A stretch of 64,000 bases of DNA, from NCBI RefSeq assembly GCF_028553745.1, contig NZ_CP067129.1, positions 1,842,501-1,906,500 on the forward strand, read 5' to 3'. This DNA comes from Paracoccus seriniphilus (GTDB lineage Bacteria; Pseudomonadota; Alphaproteobacteria; Rhodobacterales; Rhodobacteraceae). Position numbers and translations under genes: made by a program. Positions 38,794-48,920 of the stretch are shown one piece after another (within the stretch, counting starts at the first letter, position 1; each line of letters begins with the position of its first letter). The notes under the pieces are model-generated. The model did not search any database and was not told where the DNA came from. It was given only the letters and a program-made list of their open reading frames with translations.

Positions 38794-40086
38794 TCAGTCC
38801 GAGAACGGATCGGTCACAAGGATGGTGTCGTCACGCTCGGGGCTGGTGGACAGCATTGCCACCGGACATCCGATCAGCTCTTCGACGCGGCGCACATATT
38901 TGATTGCAGCGGCAGGCAGTTCGGCCCAGCTGCGTGCACCGGCGGTCGATTCCTGCCAGCCGTCCAGCTCTTCATAGATCGGCGTGACCTTGTCCTGCAA
39001 AGCCGCCGCCGTCGGCAGATAGTCATAATGCTGACCGTCGATTTCATAGCCGACACAGATCTTCAGCTTTTCGAAACCATCCAGCACGTCCAGCTTGGTC
39101 AGCGCAATGCCGTTCATGCCGCTGATCGCGCAGGTCTGGCGCACCAGCACTGCATCGAACCAGCCACAGCGGCGCTTGCGCCCGGTCACGGTGCCGAATT
39201 CATGGCCCCGCTCGCCCAGACGCAGGCCATCGGCATCGTCCAGCTCGGTCGGGAACGGGCCTTCGCCCACGCGGGTCGTATAAGCCTTGACGATACCCAG
39301 CACGAAATCGATTGCGCCCGGCCCCATGCCGGTGCCCGAAGCCGCAGCCCCAGACATCGTGGTCGAGCTGGTCACATAGGGATAGGTGCCGAAATCAATA
39401 TCCAGCAGGCTGCCCTGCGCACCTTCGAACAGGATGCGTTTGCCCGATTTGCGGGCCTCGGCCATGATCTTCCAGACCGGCTGAGCATAGGGCAGCAGGC
39501 GCGGTGCGATATCCAGCAATTTGGCTTTCAGTTCATCGCGGTCGATGGGCGCAGCGCCCAAACCTTTGCGCAAGGCGTCGTGATGCGCCAACAAGCGGTC
39601 AAGACGCGCATCCAGCGTTTCTTCGTCGGCCAGATCCGCCACGCGGATGGTGCGACGGCCCACCTTGTCTTCATAGGCCGGGCCGATGCCGCGCCCGGTC
39701 GTGCCGATCTTGGCCTTGCCTGCGGCCTCTTCGCGCAGCTTGTCCAGATCCTGATGCAGCGGCAGGATCAGCGGCGTGTTCTCGGCAATCATCAGACGCT
39801 CGGCCGAAATATTCACACCCTGCGCCGTCAGCTTTTCGATCTCGGCAAAAAGCGACCAGGGGTCCAGCACGACACCATTGCCGATGACGGCCAGCTTGCC
39901 ATCACGCACGATGCCCGAAGGCAACAGCGACAGCTTGAATACCTTGTCGCCGATGACCAGCGTATGGCCCGCATTATGTCCGCCCTGAAAACGCGCGATC
40001 ACATCGGCGCGTTCGCTCAGCCAGTCAACGATCTTGCCTTTGCCTTCGTCGCCCCATTGCGCGCCGACAACCACCACATTGGCCAT
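38794..40086 (-). CDS. purA: Adenylosuccinate synthase
   Basis: Joins IMP and aspartate with GTP, the first step towards AMP. The 430-residue length is standard. The GTP loop [11 protein letters not shown] is at the start, followed by [22 protein letters not shown] and [30 protein letters not shown] near the end binds guanine. Probably the first gene of a transcript with DUF2842 and thiamine diphosphokinase. About 240 bases upstream hold repeats and a large hairpin. Confidence 0.97.
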   Translation of the reverse strand: MANVVVVGAQWGDEGKGKIVDWLSERADVIARFQGGHNAGHTLVIGDKVFKLSLLPSGIVRDGKLAVIGNGVVLDPWSLFAEIEKLTAQGVNISAERLMIAENTPLILPLHQDLDKLREEAAGKAKIGTTGRGIGPAYEDKVGRRTIRVADLADEETLDARLDRLLAHHDALRKGLGAAPIDRDELKAKLLDIAPRLLPYAQPVWKIMAEARKSGKRILFEGAQGSLLDIDFGTYPYVTSSTTMSGAAASGTGMGPGAIDFVLGIVKAYTTRVGEGPFPTELDDADGLRLGERGHEFGTVTGRKRRCGWFDAVLVRQTCAISGMNGIALTKLDVLDGFEKLKICVGYEIDGQHYDYLPTAAALQDKVTPIYEELDGWQESTAGARSWAELPAAAIKYVRRVEELIGCPVAMLSTSPERDDTILVTDPFSD

Positions 40087-40210
40087 GAGCCGGTCCTTCC
40101 GTTGCCCGAAATTTGTTCGGCTCAGGGTCTAGCGCATGGGGCCGCAAGGGGAAAGCGGCGAAATGAAATTCGTGCAACACCGTCGCAAGGGGCCGCGGGG
40201 CAACGCGCCG

Positions 40211-40245
40211 ACGCGGTGCGCCCCCTCGATGGGGGCGCACCGCGT
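40211..40245. terminator. Perfect 15-base inverted repeat between slyX and purA
   Basis: ACGCGGTGCGCCCCC and its complement enclose TCGAT. It lies downstream of slyX and upstream of purA, both on the minus strand. The stem is strong enough to stop transcription from slyX, but neither strand has a T-run. It shares the CTCGATGGGGGC apex with the hairpin after the leucine dehydrogenase gene. Confidence 0.6.
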
Positions 40246-40253
40246 TCCCCGCC

Positions 40254-40303
40254 CCATTTCACCCCCGCCATTTCACCCCCGCCATGTTACAATTCCATGT
40301 TAC
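40254..40303. repeat. Short tandem direct repeats
   Basis: CCATTTCACCCCCG occurs twice in a row, followed by CCATGTTAC twice with a four-base AATT spacer. All four copies begin CCAT and share a period of 13-14 bases. They lie between the 15-base inverted repeat and the slyX stop. Confidence 0.7.
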
Positions 40304-40326
40304 GGCCACAGGTCACCAATCCCGCC

Positions 40327-40539
40327 CTACCAATGCGGCGGCCGCTGATCGGCCAGCGTCACGGAATTGCCGTTTTCGGCCTCGCGTGCCGCTTCCGCGC
40401 GCATCAGCATCTCGACCTTGCGGGTCAGGCGCGCGATCTCGGCATCCTGACGCGCGATGACATCGCTCAGATCCTCGGCCACCCGGCTCAAATGTGCCAG
40501 GGCCTCCTCGAGTCGCCCGATCCTGTCCAGATCTGCCAT
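40327..40539 (-). CDS. slyX: SlyX family protein
   Basis: A 70-residue acidic, helical protein with a coiled-coil heptad pattern over most of its length ([20 protein letters not shown]) and the conserved end PPHW, typical of SlyX. Function is unknown. AGGAG lies 6 bases before the ATG; an upstream start is less likely. Divergent from hisS over 78 bases. Confidence 0.85.
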   Translation of the reverse strand: MADLDRIGRLEEALAHLSRVAEDLSDVIARQDAEIARLTRKVEMLMRAEAAREAENGNSVTLADQRPPHW

Positions 40540-40617
40540 GTGATTCTCCTGCATGTGCTTGTCCATAGCGCGCCCTTCCGTTACAGCAGCCTCGGATTTG
40601 GCCGAAAAGGCAGCACC

Positions 40618-42102
40618 ATGGCGAAAAGTCAGAAAAAACAGCCCCGTCCCAAGGCGGAAACGCCGAAGGGCTTTCGTGATTATTTTGGCGCTGATGTCAC
40701 CGAGCGCAAGGCAATGCTAGACCGCATTGCCGAAATCTATCACCGACACGGTTTCGACCCCTTGGAAACCAGCGCGGTGGAAACGGTCGAGGCGCTTGGA
40801 AAATTCCTGCCCGATGTCGACAGGCCCAATGCCGGCGTCTTTGCATGGCAGGAAGAGGCCGTCCCGGGCGGAGGTTCGGGCGACTGGCTGGCATTGCGCT
40901 ATGACCTGACCGCGCCGCTGGCGCGTGTCGCGGCGCAGTTCCGCAATGATCTGCCCAGCCCCTATCGCCGCTATGCGATGGGTCCGGTCTGGCGCAACGA
41001 AAAACCCGGCCCCGGACGGTTCCGTCAGTTTTATCAATGCGATGCGGATACGGTCGGTTCGGCCTCGGTGGCGGCGGATGCGGAAATCTGCGCCATGCTG
41101 GCCGATGCGCTGGAAGCGGTGGGGATCAATCGCGGCGACTACATCGTCCGGATCAACAACCGCAAGGTTCTGAATGGCGTGCTCGAAGCTGCGCAGGTCG
41201 AGGGCGGCGACAAGGCCGATGACGTCCTGCGCACCATCGACAAGTTCGACAAGGTCGGACGCGACGGCGTTCTGGCGCTGCTGACCACCGGCCGCAAGGA
41301 TGCCAGCGGTGCCGAGATCGAAGGCGTCGGGCTGCGCCCCGATCAGGCTGAACCGGTTCTGGCCTTCCTGACCTCCAAGGGGGCAAGCAACGCCGAGACT
41401 CTGGCCAATCTGCGCAGCGCGGTCGGCGACTCGGCCATCGGAGCCGAAGGCGTAGACGAGCTTGCTCAGATCGCGGCCATGCTTGACGCCATGGGTGTTG
41501 GTGGTGATCGTGCCATCATCGACCCCTCGGTCGTGCGCGGCCTTGGATATTACACCGGCCCCGTATTCGAGGCTGAACTGACCTTCGAAATTCTGGACGA
41601 GAAGGGTCGCAAGCGCCAGTTCGGCAGCGTCGCCGGTGGTGGCCGCTATGACGGTCTGGTCGAGCGTTTCACCGGGCAGAAGGTTCCGGCCACCGGCGTC
41701 TCGATCGGGGTTGACCGCCTGCTGGCCGCCCTGCGCGCCAAGGGTCTGGCCGGTGAAGCCCAGATCGGCCCCGTGGTCGTGACGGTCATGGATCGCGACC
41801 GGATGCCCGACTATCAGGCCATGGTCGCCGAATTGCGCAACGCAGGAATTCGGGCCGAGGTCTATCTGGGCAACCCGAAGAACTTTGGCAACCAGTTGAA
41901 ATATGCCGACAAGCGCCGCGCCCCCGTGGCCGTGATCCAGGGCGGGGATGAGGCCGAACGTGGCGTGGTGCAGATCAAGGATCTGGTTCTTGGCGCGCGA
42001 ATCGCGGCCGAGGCCAGCCTCGAGGAATGGAAGGCCCAGCCTGCCCAGACCGAGGTCGCGCGCAGCGAGTTGGTGGCAGAAGTGCGGCGGATTCTGGGAT
42101 GA
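40618..42102 (+). CDS. hisS: Histidyl-tRNA synthetase
   Basis: Class II synthetase charging tRNA-His. The 494-residue protein has a basic N-terminal tail, motif 1 around PKGFRDYFG, motif 2 with [19 protein letters not shown], the histidine-binding VRGLGYYTG and motif 3 with [11 protein letters not shown], then an anticodon-binding domain. A much longer open frame upstream runs antisense to purA and is not real; AAAGG precedes the chosen ATG. It overlaps hisZ by ATGA, forming hisS-hisZ-hisG. Confidence 0.95.
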   Translation: MAKSQKKQPRPKAETPKGFRDYFGADVTERKAMLDRIAEIYHRHGFDPLETSAVETVEALGKFLPDVDRPNAGVFAWQEEAVPGGGSGDWLALRYDLTAPLARVAAQFRNDLPSPYRRYAMGPVWRNEKPGPGRFRQFYQCDADTVGSASVAADAEICAMLADALEAVGINRGDYIVRINNRKVLNGVLEAAQVEGGDKADDVLRTIDKFDKVGRDGVLALLTTGRKDASGAEIEGVGLRPDQAEPVLAFLTSKGASNAETLANLRSAVGDSAIGAEGVDELAQIAAMLDAMGVGGDRAIIDPSVVRGLGYYTGPVFEAELTFEILDEKGRKRQFGSVAGGGRYDGLVERFTGQKVPATGVSIGVDRLLAALRAKGLAGEAQIGPVVVTVMDRDRMPDYQAMVAELRNAGIRAEVYLGNPKNFGNQLKYADKRRAPVAVIQGGDEAERGVVQIKDLVLGARIAAEASLEEWKAQPAQTEVARSELVAEVRRILG

Positions 42103-43160
42103 TCTCGAAACGGGACAAACGCAATCTCGGGCAACGGGCACTGGCCGTGTTTCGCGATGCCGGTGCCGAAGAGATCGTGCCCGATATCCTGTTGCCTGCC
42201 GAAAGCCTGCTGGATCTTTACGGCGAGGACATTCGTGCCCGCGCCTATGTGACCAATGACCCGATCCGGGGCGAGATGATGCTGCGCCCCGATTTCACGG
42301 TTCCCGTCGTTCAGGCGCATATGGCAAACGGCGCAGAGCCTGCCCGCTATTGTTATCTGGGCGAGGTTTTCCGCAAGCAGGACATGGGCGACACCCGCCC
42401 TTCGACCGCGCGCGATAATGAGTATCTGCAAGCCGGATTCGAGTTGTTCAGCCGTGACCCTGACGCCGATGCCGAAGTCTTTGGCATGTTTCACGACCTG
42501 CTGCGCCCCTATGACGCCCAGGCAGTGATCGGTGACATGGGCCTGCTGATGGCAGCCGTGCGCACGCTGCCCGTATCACAGGCGCGCCGCGACGCCCTGC
42601 TGCATCATATCTGGCGACCCGCTCGCTTTGCGCGGCTGTTGTCACGTTTCTCGGCGCCGGTCGCACCGCGCGAATTCCCTGACAGCAATGCTCCATGGGC
42701 CGGCATGCGCCGCCAGGACGAAATGGAAACTCGCATCGCGCGACTGCAGGCCGATGCCAGCACGCCCCCCCTGCCCGATATCTGGGCCAAGCGCCTGCGG
42801 GAGCTGTTTTCCCTGCGCGGCACATTGACCGAGGTGACAGCCAAGCTGGAACGGATCACCCAGGACTGGCCCGAAATTGCCGGTTCGGCCAAGGGCGTCA
42901 TTGCGCGTGCCTCGGCACTGGCGGCACGCGGAATCGATCCTGACACGATTCGCTATGATGCCGAACATGGTCGCAACACCATGGAATATTACGACGGTTT
43001 CACCTTCAGCTTTTCTGCCGGGCGCGAAGACTGGCCGCCACTGGCTTCGGGCGGGCGCTATGACGCGCTGACCCGCGTGCTGGGCAAGGGACGCGAGATT
43101 CCGGCGGTTGGCGGTATCCTGCGCCCCGGCCTGCTTGCCGAACTGGAGCAAAGCCAATGA
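42099..43160 (+). CDS. hisZ: ATP phosphoribosyltransferase regulatory subunit
   Basis: A 353-residue paralogue of the HisS catalytic core that lacks aminoacylation and forms a hetero-octamer with short HisG, giving it histidine feedback inhibition. Retained core features include [24 protein letters not shown] and the end [20 protein letters not shown]. The start overlaps the hisS stop and the stop overlaps the hisG start, both as ATGA. Having it directly after hisS shows the paralogy side by side. Confidence 0.92.
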   Translation: MISKRDKRNLGQRALAVFRDAGAEEIVPDILLPAESLLDLYGEDIRARAYVTNDPIRGEMMLRPDFTVPVVQAHMANGAEPARYCYLGEVFRKQDMGDTRPSTARDNEYLQAGFELFSRDPDADAEVFGMFHDLLRPYDAQAVIGDMGLLMAAVRTLPVSQARRDALLHHIWRPARFARLLSRFSAPVAPREFPDSNAPWAGMRRQDEMETRIARLQADASTPPLPDIWAKRLRELFSLRGTLTEVTAKLERITQDWPEIAGSAKGVIARASALAARGIDPDTIRYDAEHGRNTMEYYDGFTFSFSAGREDWPPLASGGRYDALTRVLGKGREIPAVGGILRPGLLAELEQSQ

Positions 43161-43834
43161 TCCGACTGGGTGTGCCGTCCAAGGGGCGGCTGATGGAACA
43201 GACCTTCGACTGGTTCGCAACGCGCGGCGTGCGCCTGTCGCGATCCGGGTCCGACCGCGAGTATGCCGGTCAGGTCGAGGGCGCGGATGGCGTGTCTCTG
43301 GTCCTGTTGTCCGCCGGAGAGATTCCGCGCGAACTGGTTGCCGGTCGCATCGAACTGGGCGTGACGGGCACCGATCTGGTGCGCGAAAAACTGCCGGGCT
43401 GGGCTTCGGACCTGGAAGCAGTTGCGGAAATGGGCTTTGGCCATGCCGATCTGATTCTGGCCGTTCCCGAATGCTGGCGCGATTGCGAAGATCTGGACGA
43501 TCTGGCCACCATTGCCCGCGATTTTCGCGCTGCCCATGGCTTCCGCCTGCGCATTGCCACAAAATACCACCGGCTGGTCCGGGCATGGCTGGCCCGCCAT
43601 GAGGTCGCGGATTATCAGTTGATCGACAGCCAGGGCGCGACCGAGGGCACCGTCGCCAATCACACGGCCGAGGCGATTGCCGATATCACCTCGTCGGGGG
43701 CCACGCTGCGGGCAAACAACCTGAAGATTCTGGACGAAGAGCCGATTCTGAAATCTCAGGCCACATTGTTCGCCAACCGGCGCGCGAAGGGGCCCGAGAT
43801 GCGGAAATTTCTGGATCAGCTTGGCTTGAACTGA
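43157..43834 (+). CDS. hisG: ATP phosphoribosyltransferase, short form
   Basis: Condenses ATP with PRPP, the first step of histidine synthesis. At 225 residues it is the short form lacking the regulatory C-terminal domain, so it needs HisZ. Features are LGVPSKGRLMEQT, ELGVTGTDLVRE, the PRPP-binding region IDSQGATEGTVANHTAEAI and ITSSGATLRANNLK. Last gene of hisS-hisZ-hisG, ended by a hairpin shared with ftsY. Confidence 0.95.
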   Translation: MIRLGVPSKGRLMEQTFDWFATRGVRLSRSGSDREYAGQVEGADGVSLVLLSAGEIPRELVAGRIELGVTGTDLVREKLPGWASDLEAVAEMGFGHADLILAVPECWRDCEDLDDLATIARDFRAAHGFRLRIATKYHRLVRAWLARHEVADYQLIDSQGATEGTVANHTAEAIADITSSGATLRANNLKILDEEPILKSQATLFANRRAKGPEMRKFLDQLGLN

Positions 43835-43848
43835 GCCTGTCAGACTGA

Positions 43849-43871
43849 TGCCGCGCGAATCACGCGCGGCA
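43849..43871. terminator. Bidirectional hairpin between hisG and ftsY
   Basis: TGCCGCGCG and its complement around a five-base AATCA loop, in the 45 bases separating the two convergent stops. No T-run on either side. Confidence 0.7.
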
Positions 43872-43879
43872 CGGCCTGC

Positions 43880-44989
43880 TTACAATCCGACCAGCGCGCG
43901 GGCGAATTCATCGGGATCGAATGCGTCCAGATCGTCGATCTGTTCGCCAACGCCAATGGCATGGATGGGCAGCCCAAAGCGGTCTGCCAGCGCCACCAGA
44001 ACCCCGCCCCGTGCCGTTCCGTCCAGCTTGGTCATGACCAGCCCGGACACATCCGCCAAGTTGCGGAAGGTCTCCACCTGCCCCAGCGCGTTCTGGCCCG
44101 TCGTCGCATCCAGAACCAGCAGGGTGTTATGCGGGGCCGAAGGATCCTTCTTGCGGATGACCCGGACGATCTTGGCCAGTTCCTCCATAAGGTCCTGGCG
44201 ATTTTGCAGCCGTCCTGCCGTGTCGATCAACAGCAGGTCGGCGCCATCGGCCTCGGCACGGGTCATGGCGTCAAATGCAAGGCTTGCCGGATCAGAACCC
44301 TGTGCGGCCACCATGACCGGCACGCCGGCACGGGTGCCCCAGACCTGCAACTGCTCGACTGCGGCGGCGCGGAAAGTATCACCGGCAGCAATCACCACAT
44401 TCTTTCCCGCCGCCTTGAACTGGCTGGCCAATTTTCCGATCGTCGTGGTCTTGCCCGAGCCGTTCACGCCAACCACCAGAACCACCTGCGGCTTCTTGGG
44501 ATAGATCGGCAACGGACGGGCCACCGGCGACATGATCCGCGCGACCTCGGCCGCCAGCAATTCCCTGAGTTCACGCGATGTCACCCGCCGTCCCATCCGG
44601 CCCTCGGCGATATTGGCCGTGACCCGCAGCGCAGTTTCAACGCCCAGATCGGCCTGCACCAGCATGTCTTCCAGATCCTCCAGCATGGCGTCGTCGAGCG
44701 CCCTGCGGGGTTCCTCTGGCTTGGCCTCGGAGCGGCCGAACAGGCGCCCGACCAACCCAACGGCTTTCGCGGGCTGCGCAGGGGCAGGTTCCGGGCTGGC
44801 CGGTTGCGCGGTCTTGGTCGGCTCGGGGTTCGCTGGCGGCGCAGGGGTCGGTTCGGGTGCGGGGGGAGGCTCGGGTGCCGCCGGGGCATCCGCTTCGGGC
44901 GCACCTTCCTTGACGATATCGTCCAGCCCTTCGGCTATCTTCGAGGAAGAGCGAGTCAGCCGCTCGCGCAGTTTGTTAAAAAACGACAT
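43880..44989 (-). CDS. ftsY: Signal recognition particle receptor FtsY
   Basis: The GTPase that receives the SRP-ribosome complex at the membrane. The 369-residue protein begins with an amphipathic MSFFNKLRERLTRSS, followed by a short Pro/Ala/Glu-rich A domain (about 30-95), then the N domain and the G domain with VVGVNGSGKTTTIGK, DTFRAAAVEQL, DTAGRLQ and TKLDGTARGG. AGAGG lies 7 bases before the chosen ATG; the upstream extension is discarded. The A domain is small, as usual in alphaproteobacteria. Confidence 0.95.
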   Translation of the reverse strand: MSFFNKLRERLTRSSSKIAEGLDDIVKEGAPEADAPAAPEPPPAPEPTPAPPANPEPTKTAQPASPEPAPAQPAKAVGLVGRLFGRSEAKPEEPRRALDDAMLEDLEDMLVQADLGVETALRVTANIAEGRMGRRVTSRELRELLAAEVARIMSPVARPLPIYPKKPQVVLVVGVNGSGKTTTIGKLASQFKAAGKNVVIAAGDTFRAAAVEQLQVWGTRAGVPVMVAAQGSDPASLAFDAMTRAEADGADLLLIDTAGRLQNRQDLMEELAKIVRVIRKKDPSAPHNTLLVLDATTGQNALGQVETFRNLADVSGLVMTKLDGTARGGVLVALADRFGLPIHAIGVGEQIDDLDAFDPDEFARALVGL

Positions 44990-45005
44990 ATCCGAACCTC
45001 TATTC

Positions 45006-45035
45006 GTCGGCGCAACCCTAATGCTTTGCGCCGAC
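45006..45035. repeat. Perfect 10-base inverted repeat before ftsY
   Basis: GTCGGCGCAA and its complement with a ten-base spacer, 17 bases upstream of the ftsY ATG. It could be an operator, a leader hairpin or a second part of the pgi terminator. Confidence 0.5.
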
Positions 45036-45043
45036 AAGGAAAA

Positions 45044-45065
45044 GGCGGCGCAAGCCCGCGCCGCC
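45044..45065 (-). terminator. Terminator of the zwf-pgl-pgi operon
   Basis: GGCGGCGC/GCGCCGCC stem with a six-base loop; on the minus strand it is followed by TTTTCC. It lies 35 bases after the pgi stop. Confidence 0.85.
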
Positions 45066-45099
45066 ATTCATCGCTGTTCTCATCAGGTGACGGCGCATC

Positions 45100-46716
45100 C
45101 TAGGAGGGCTGGCGCAAATCCTGAAACAATTTCGCCAGATGCCGGGTCGAGGGATCATGTCCTTCGCCCGAATCGCCTTTCAGCAGCGGCTCGACCTGCA
45201 GGGCCAGTTCCTTGCCCAGTTCGACCCCCCATTGGTCAAAGCTGTTCAGCCCAAGAATCACCCCTTCGACAAAGACGCGATGTTCATAGAGGGCGATGAT
45301 CTGACCCAGCGTGAAGGGCGTCAGCTGCGGGATCAGCAAGGTTGTCGAAGGGCGATTGCCGGGGAACACCCGATGGCGCGCCTGCCGGTCCAGTTCCGCC
45401 CCTTCAAACCCCTTGGCCCGCATCAGCCCACGCGCCTCTTCCAGGCTGCGCCCGCGCATCAAGGCTTCGGATTGGGCAAGGCAATTGGCGGCCAGAAGGA
45501 TATGGTGATGCGCCAGTTCCTCTTCGTGGCCACGCGCGGCCAGAATGAACTCGCAGGGAACCGGGGTCGTGCCCTGATGGATCAGTTGATAGAAGGCATG
45601 CTGGCCATTGGTGCCGGGCTCTCCCCAGACCACCGGCCCCGAATTCATGGCAAGATCGCTGCCATCCATCGCGACGCGCTTGCCATTCGATTCCATTTCC
45701 AGCTGCTGCAGATAGGCGGGCAAACGCATCAACCGGTTGTCATAGGGCAGAACCGCGCGGGTCGGATAACCGCAGATCTGATGATGCCAGATTCCCGTCA
45801 GCGCCAACAGCACCGGCAGGTTGCTGTCCAGCGGCGCGGCACGGAAATGCGCATCCATGGCGGCACCACCGGCCAGAAAATCGGCAAAGTCCTCGGGACC
45901 GACCGCCAACATGACCGACAGTCCGATCGGGCCCCAAACCGAATATCGGCCGCCTACCCAATCCTCGAACCCGAAGACGCGGCTGCTGTCGATGCCAAAG
46001 GCCCCGGTCTTGTCGACGGCCGAGGACAGCGCCACGAATTGCGCTGCCGGTTCTGCGACCGCACCCGCCATCCAGTCGCGGGCCGTCCTGGCGTTGGTCA
46101 TGGTCTCTATGGTCGTGAAGGTTTTCGAGGCCACGATGACCAATGTGGTTTCGGGGTTCAGTCCCCGCAGGGTATCGGCAATATCGGCGCCATCAACGTT
46201 TGACACGAAATGCGTGCGTGGCCCGTCATGATAAGGCGCCAGCGCCAGCGTCGCCATATAGGGCCCCAGATCCGATCCGCCGATGCCGATATTGACCACA
46301 TCGGTGATCTTGCCGCCCTGCCCCGTGAATTCGCCGCTGCGAACCTTGCTGGCAAAATCGGACATGCGCGCGAATGTATCGCGCACCTTCGGCATGACGT
46401 CCTGTCCATCCACCAGCACGCTGCCGCCCAGATTGCGCAGGGCGGTATGCAGGACGGCGCGGTTTTCGGTTTCATTGATCTTCTCGCCGGCGAACATCGC
46501 ATCGCGACGCGCCTCGACATGGGACTGTCGCGCCAGTTCCAGCAGCAGGTCACGCGCGGCCGAATCGATGGTCGTTTTCGACCAGTCGAAGACAAGATCA
46601 TCGGCCGAGGTGCAGAATGCTTCGGCGCGGGCGGGCTCGGATGCAAACAGATCGGTGATGCGCAGGTCTTCTTGAGCCGCGCGGCAGGATGCCAGCCGGG
46701 TCCAGATATCAGTCAT
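45100..46716 (-). CDS. pgi: Glucose-6-phosphate isomerase
   Basis: Interconverts glucose 6-phosphate and fructose 6-phosphate. The 538-residue protein shows both family signatures, [14 protein letters not shown] and [14 protein letters not shown], plus the catalytic region [18 protein letters not shown] and [15 protein letters not shown]. It is last in zwf-pgl-pgi, 18 bases after pgl. In this setting it can feed fructose 6-phosphate back into the Entner-Doudoroff route. Confidence 0.96.
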   Translation of the reverse strand: MTDIWTRLASCRAAQEDLRITDLFASEPARAEAFCTSADDLVFDWSKTTIDSAARDLLLELARQSHVEARRDAMFAGEKINETENRAVLHTALRNLGGSVLVDGQDVMPKVRDTFARMSDFASKVRSGEFTGQGGKITDVVNIGIGGSDLGPYMATLALAPYHDGPRTHFVSNVDGADIADTLRGLNPETTLVIVASKTFTTIETMTNARTARDWMAGAVAEPAAQFVALSSAVDKTGAFGIDSSRVFGFEDWVGGRYSVWGPIGLSVMLAVGPEDFADFLAGGAAMDAHFRAAPLDSNLPVLLALTGIWHHQICGYPTRAVLPYDNRLMRLPAYLQQLEMESNGKRVAMDGSDLAMNSGPVVWGEPGTNGQHAFYQLIHQGTTPVPCEFILAARGHEEELAHHHILLAANCLAQSEALMRGRSLEEARGLMRAKGFEGAELDRQARHRVFPGNRPSTTLLIPQLTPFTLGQIIALYEHRVFVEGVILGLNSFDQWGVELGKELALQVEPLLKGDSGEGHDPSTRHLAKLFQDLRQPS

Positions 46717-46734
46717 GCCGAAAATATCCCTTGT

Positions 46735-47412
46735 TCATTCCGCCCAATGGACGGTCGCATTGTCCAGAAAGGCACGGATCGGCGCCTCGATTGGATCAAG
46801 TTTCAGCGCCTTTTCCAATGCCTGGCGTTTTTCAGGCCCCATGATCAGGACATGGGTGTGTATGGCGTTGTTCAGAACCGAACGCGTCAGAGTGATGCGC
46901 GGCTCTCCGGCACCCTCGGAACGGATCGGCATCAGCATCGGGCTGTCCTTAGACATGGCCGTTGCAAGACCTTCGGCGCCAGGAAAGAGGCTGGCGGTAT
47001 GCATGTCATTGCCCATGCCCAGCAGCGCCACCGTAATCGGCAGATGTGCGGCCAGATTCTTGCCCAATTCGTCAACCGCGTCTTCGGGTTCGGGCTGACC
47101 TGTATAGAGGTCTATGTAGTTCGCACCGGCGGCACGATCCTTCAGCAGATGGCGGCGCAACAAGCGGCTGTTCGAACGCTTGTGATCGCCATCGACCCAT
47201 CTTTCGTCGCCCAGAAAGACCGTCACCCGATCCCAATCGATATCCGTGCCGCTCAGCGTTTCGAACACCGGCATGGGGGTCGTTCCGCCGGGCACGCAGA
47301 GGCTGGCCTCGGCGCCCGAGCGCAATTGCTGCGCCAGTTGCGAAGCCAGTTTGTCCGCCAGCGACAGGGCCAGCATTTCCCGGTCGGGGTATTCCTTGAA
47401 TTCCATGCTCAT
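46735..47412 (-). CDS. pgl: 6-phosphogluconolactonase
   Basis: Hydrolyses 6-phosphogluconolactone to 6-phosphogluconate. The 225-residue DevB/SOL-type protein has SLCVPGGTTPMPVFE, FLGDERWVDGDHKRSN and LLGMGNDMHTASLFPG. Its ATG overlaps the zwf stop as ATGA, so it is translationally coupled to the enzyme that makes its substrate. Confidence 0.95.
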   Translation of the reverse strand: MSMEFKEYPDREMLALSLADKLASQLAQQLRSGAEASLCVPGGTTPMPVFETLSGTDIDWDRVTVFLGDERWVDGDHKRSNSRLLRRHLLKDRAAGANYIDLYTGQPEPEDAVDELGKNLAAHLPITVALLGMGNDMHTASLFPGAEGLATAMSKDSPMLMPIRSEGAGEPRITLTRSVLNNAIHTHVLIMGPEKRQALEKALKLDPIEAPIRAFLDNATVHWAE

Positions 47413-48860
47413 GATCGGATTTCCCTCCAGCGTCGATTGTCGCGATGCATCAACCGCAAGGCCTCATCCGGTCCTGAAGATCCCGCGTCATAAGGCTCGG
47501 GAGCTTGCTTGCTGTCCTCCCAGGCATTGATGATCGGGTCCGTCCAGGCCCAAGCCGCCTCGACCTCATCGCCGCGCATGAACAGCGTCTGGTTGCCGCG
47601 AATGACATCCATGATCAACCGTTCGTAGGCATCGGGCATGTCCTGCCCCTCGGTGCCAAGCGCATCGGCGAAGGACATGTCCAGCGGCACCTGTACCAGA
47701 CGCATCCCGCCGGGGCCCGGTTCCTTGATCATCACCTTCAGGTTCATACCCTCATTGGGTTGCAGTCTGATGACAAGCTGGTTGGCCTTGGGCGCGCCGG
47801 TATCGTCAAAGATCGAATGCGGCGGCTCCTTGAAGGTAATGGCGATTTCACTGGTGCGCGCACGCAGCTTCTTGCCGGTGCGCAGGTAGATCGGCGTTCC
47901 CTGCCAGCGCCAGTTCGAAATCCGCACCTTCATCGCGACATAGCTTTCGGTGCGCGAATCGGGGTTTTCCGAATCCTCGAGATAGCCGGGGACATCGCCA
48001 TCGGCCTGATATTGGCCACGCACGATATCGCCCGGCTCAACAGGTTCCAGCGCCCGGATCACCTTCAGCTTCTCGTCGCGAACCGCATCGGGGTCAAAGT
48101 GATAGGGTGGCTCCATCGCGATCAGGCAAAGCAGCTGCATCATATGGTTCTGAACCATATCGCGAATTGCGCCGGACTTGTCGTAATAGCTGCCACGTCC
48201 GGCCACCCCGACCGTCTCGGCCACGGTGATCTGAATGTGGTCGACATATTGCGCATTCCACAAGGGCTCGAACAGCACATTGGCGAAACGCACGGCCATC
48301 AGGTTCTGGACGGTTTCCTTGCCCAGATAATGATCGATCCGATAGATCTGATGTTCGTCGAAATGCTGGGCCAGTGTCGCGTTCAGCGCCCGCGCGCTTT
48401 CAAGATCACGGCCAAAGGGCTTTTCGACCACGATACGGCTGTCGTCATCTGCGATCCCATGCCCGGCCAGACGTTCGGCAATGTCACCAAAGAGAGACGG
48501 CGCGACCGAGAAATAGAAGGCATGAACAGCCCCCTCGCGCATCCGCGACTTCAGTTCCTTCCAGCCGCCCTCGCCCTTGGCGTCAATGGGCGTATATCCA
48601 AGCAATTCGAGGAATTGTGCCAGACGGGGATCATTTTTCTTGACGCCGGCGAATTCCGAGATCGCCTTGCAGGCCTGATCGCGAAACGCCTGATCATCCT
48701 GATCGGTGCGCGCGGCACCGATTATCCGAGAGCTCTCCGGGATCTGCCCGGCAACAAAGCGCCGGAACAGTCCGGGCAGAATCTTGCGATGTGCAAGATC
48801 GCCAGTGGCACCAAAAATGACCAGATCGAAATCATCGACCGGAATGACGCGCGAGACCAT
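47409..48860 (-). CDS. zwf: Glucose-6-phosphate 1-dehydrogenase
   Basis: Oxidises glucose 6-phosphate to the lactone with NAD(P)+, the entry to the Entner-Doudoroff and pentose phosphate pathways. The 483-residue protein has the Rossmann motif FGATGDLAHRKI, VVEKPFGRDL and the active-site RIDHYLGKETVQN. AAGGAGG lies 5 bases before the chosen ATG; an upstream start is discarded. First gene of zwf-pgl-pgi, with a promoter and palindromic operator just upstream. Confidence 0.97.
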   Translation of the reverse strand: MVSRVIPVDDFDLVIFGATGDLAHRKILPGLFRRFVAGQIPESSRIIGAARTDQDDQAFRDQACKAISEFAGVKKNDPRLAQFLELLGYTPIDAKGEGGWKELKSRMREGAVHAFYFSVAPSLFGDIAERLAGHGIADDDSRIVVEKPFGRDLESARALNATLAQHFDEHQIYRIDHYLGKETVQNLMAVRFANVLFEPLWNAQYVDHIQITVAETVGVAGRGSYYDKSGAIRDMVQNHMMQLLCLIAMEPPYHFDPDAVRDEKLKVIRALEPVEPGDIVRGQYQADGDVPGYLEDSENPDSRTESYVAMKVRISNWRWQGTPIYLRTGKKLRARTSEIAITFKEPPHSIFDDTGAPKANQLVIRLQPNEGMNLKVMIKEPGPGGMRLVQVPLDMSFADALGTEGQDMPDAYERLIMDVIRGNQTLFMRGDEVEAAWAWTDPIINAWEDSKQAPEPYDAGSSGPDEALRLMHRDNRRWREIRS

Positions 48861-48885
48861 GCTGTCCTCCTTACCGTCAGCATTT

Positions 48886-48914
48886 GCCATAGCTCTTGTT
48901 AGCGATAACAGCAA
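48886..48914 (-). promoter_or_regulatory. zwf promoter with LacI-type operator
   Basis: On the minus strand TTGCTG, a 17-base spacer and TATGGC form a promoter. The palindrome TGTTATCGCTAACA (48897-48910) fills most of the spacer. Its CG centre is typical of LacI-family sites. The edd promoter has AGTTACCGCTAACA in nearly the same place. Confidence 0.6.
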
Positions 48915-48920
48915 GTCGGA

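Noticed and set aside
38674..40617. A very long plus-strand open frame running through purA into hisS, which would give a protein of over 1,100 residues
   Set aside because: It is antisense to clearly functional purA, thiamine and slyX genes. Only the part from 40618 is HisS-like and has its own ribosome site. GC-rich codon use leaves the antisense frame open by chance.
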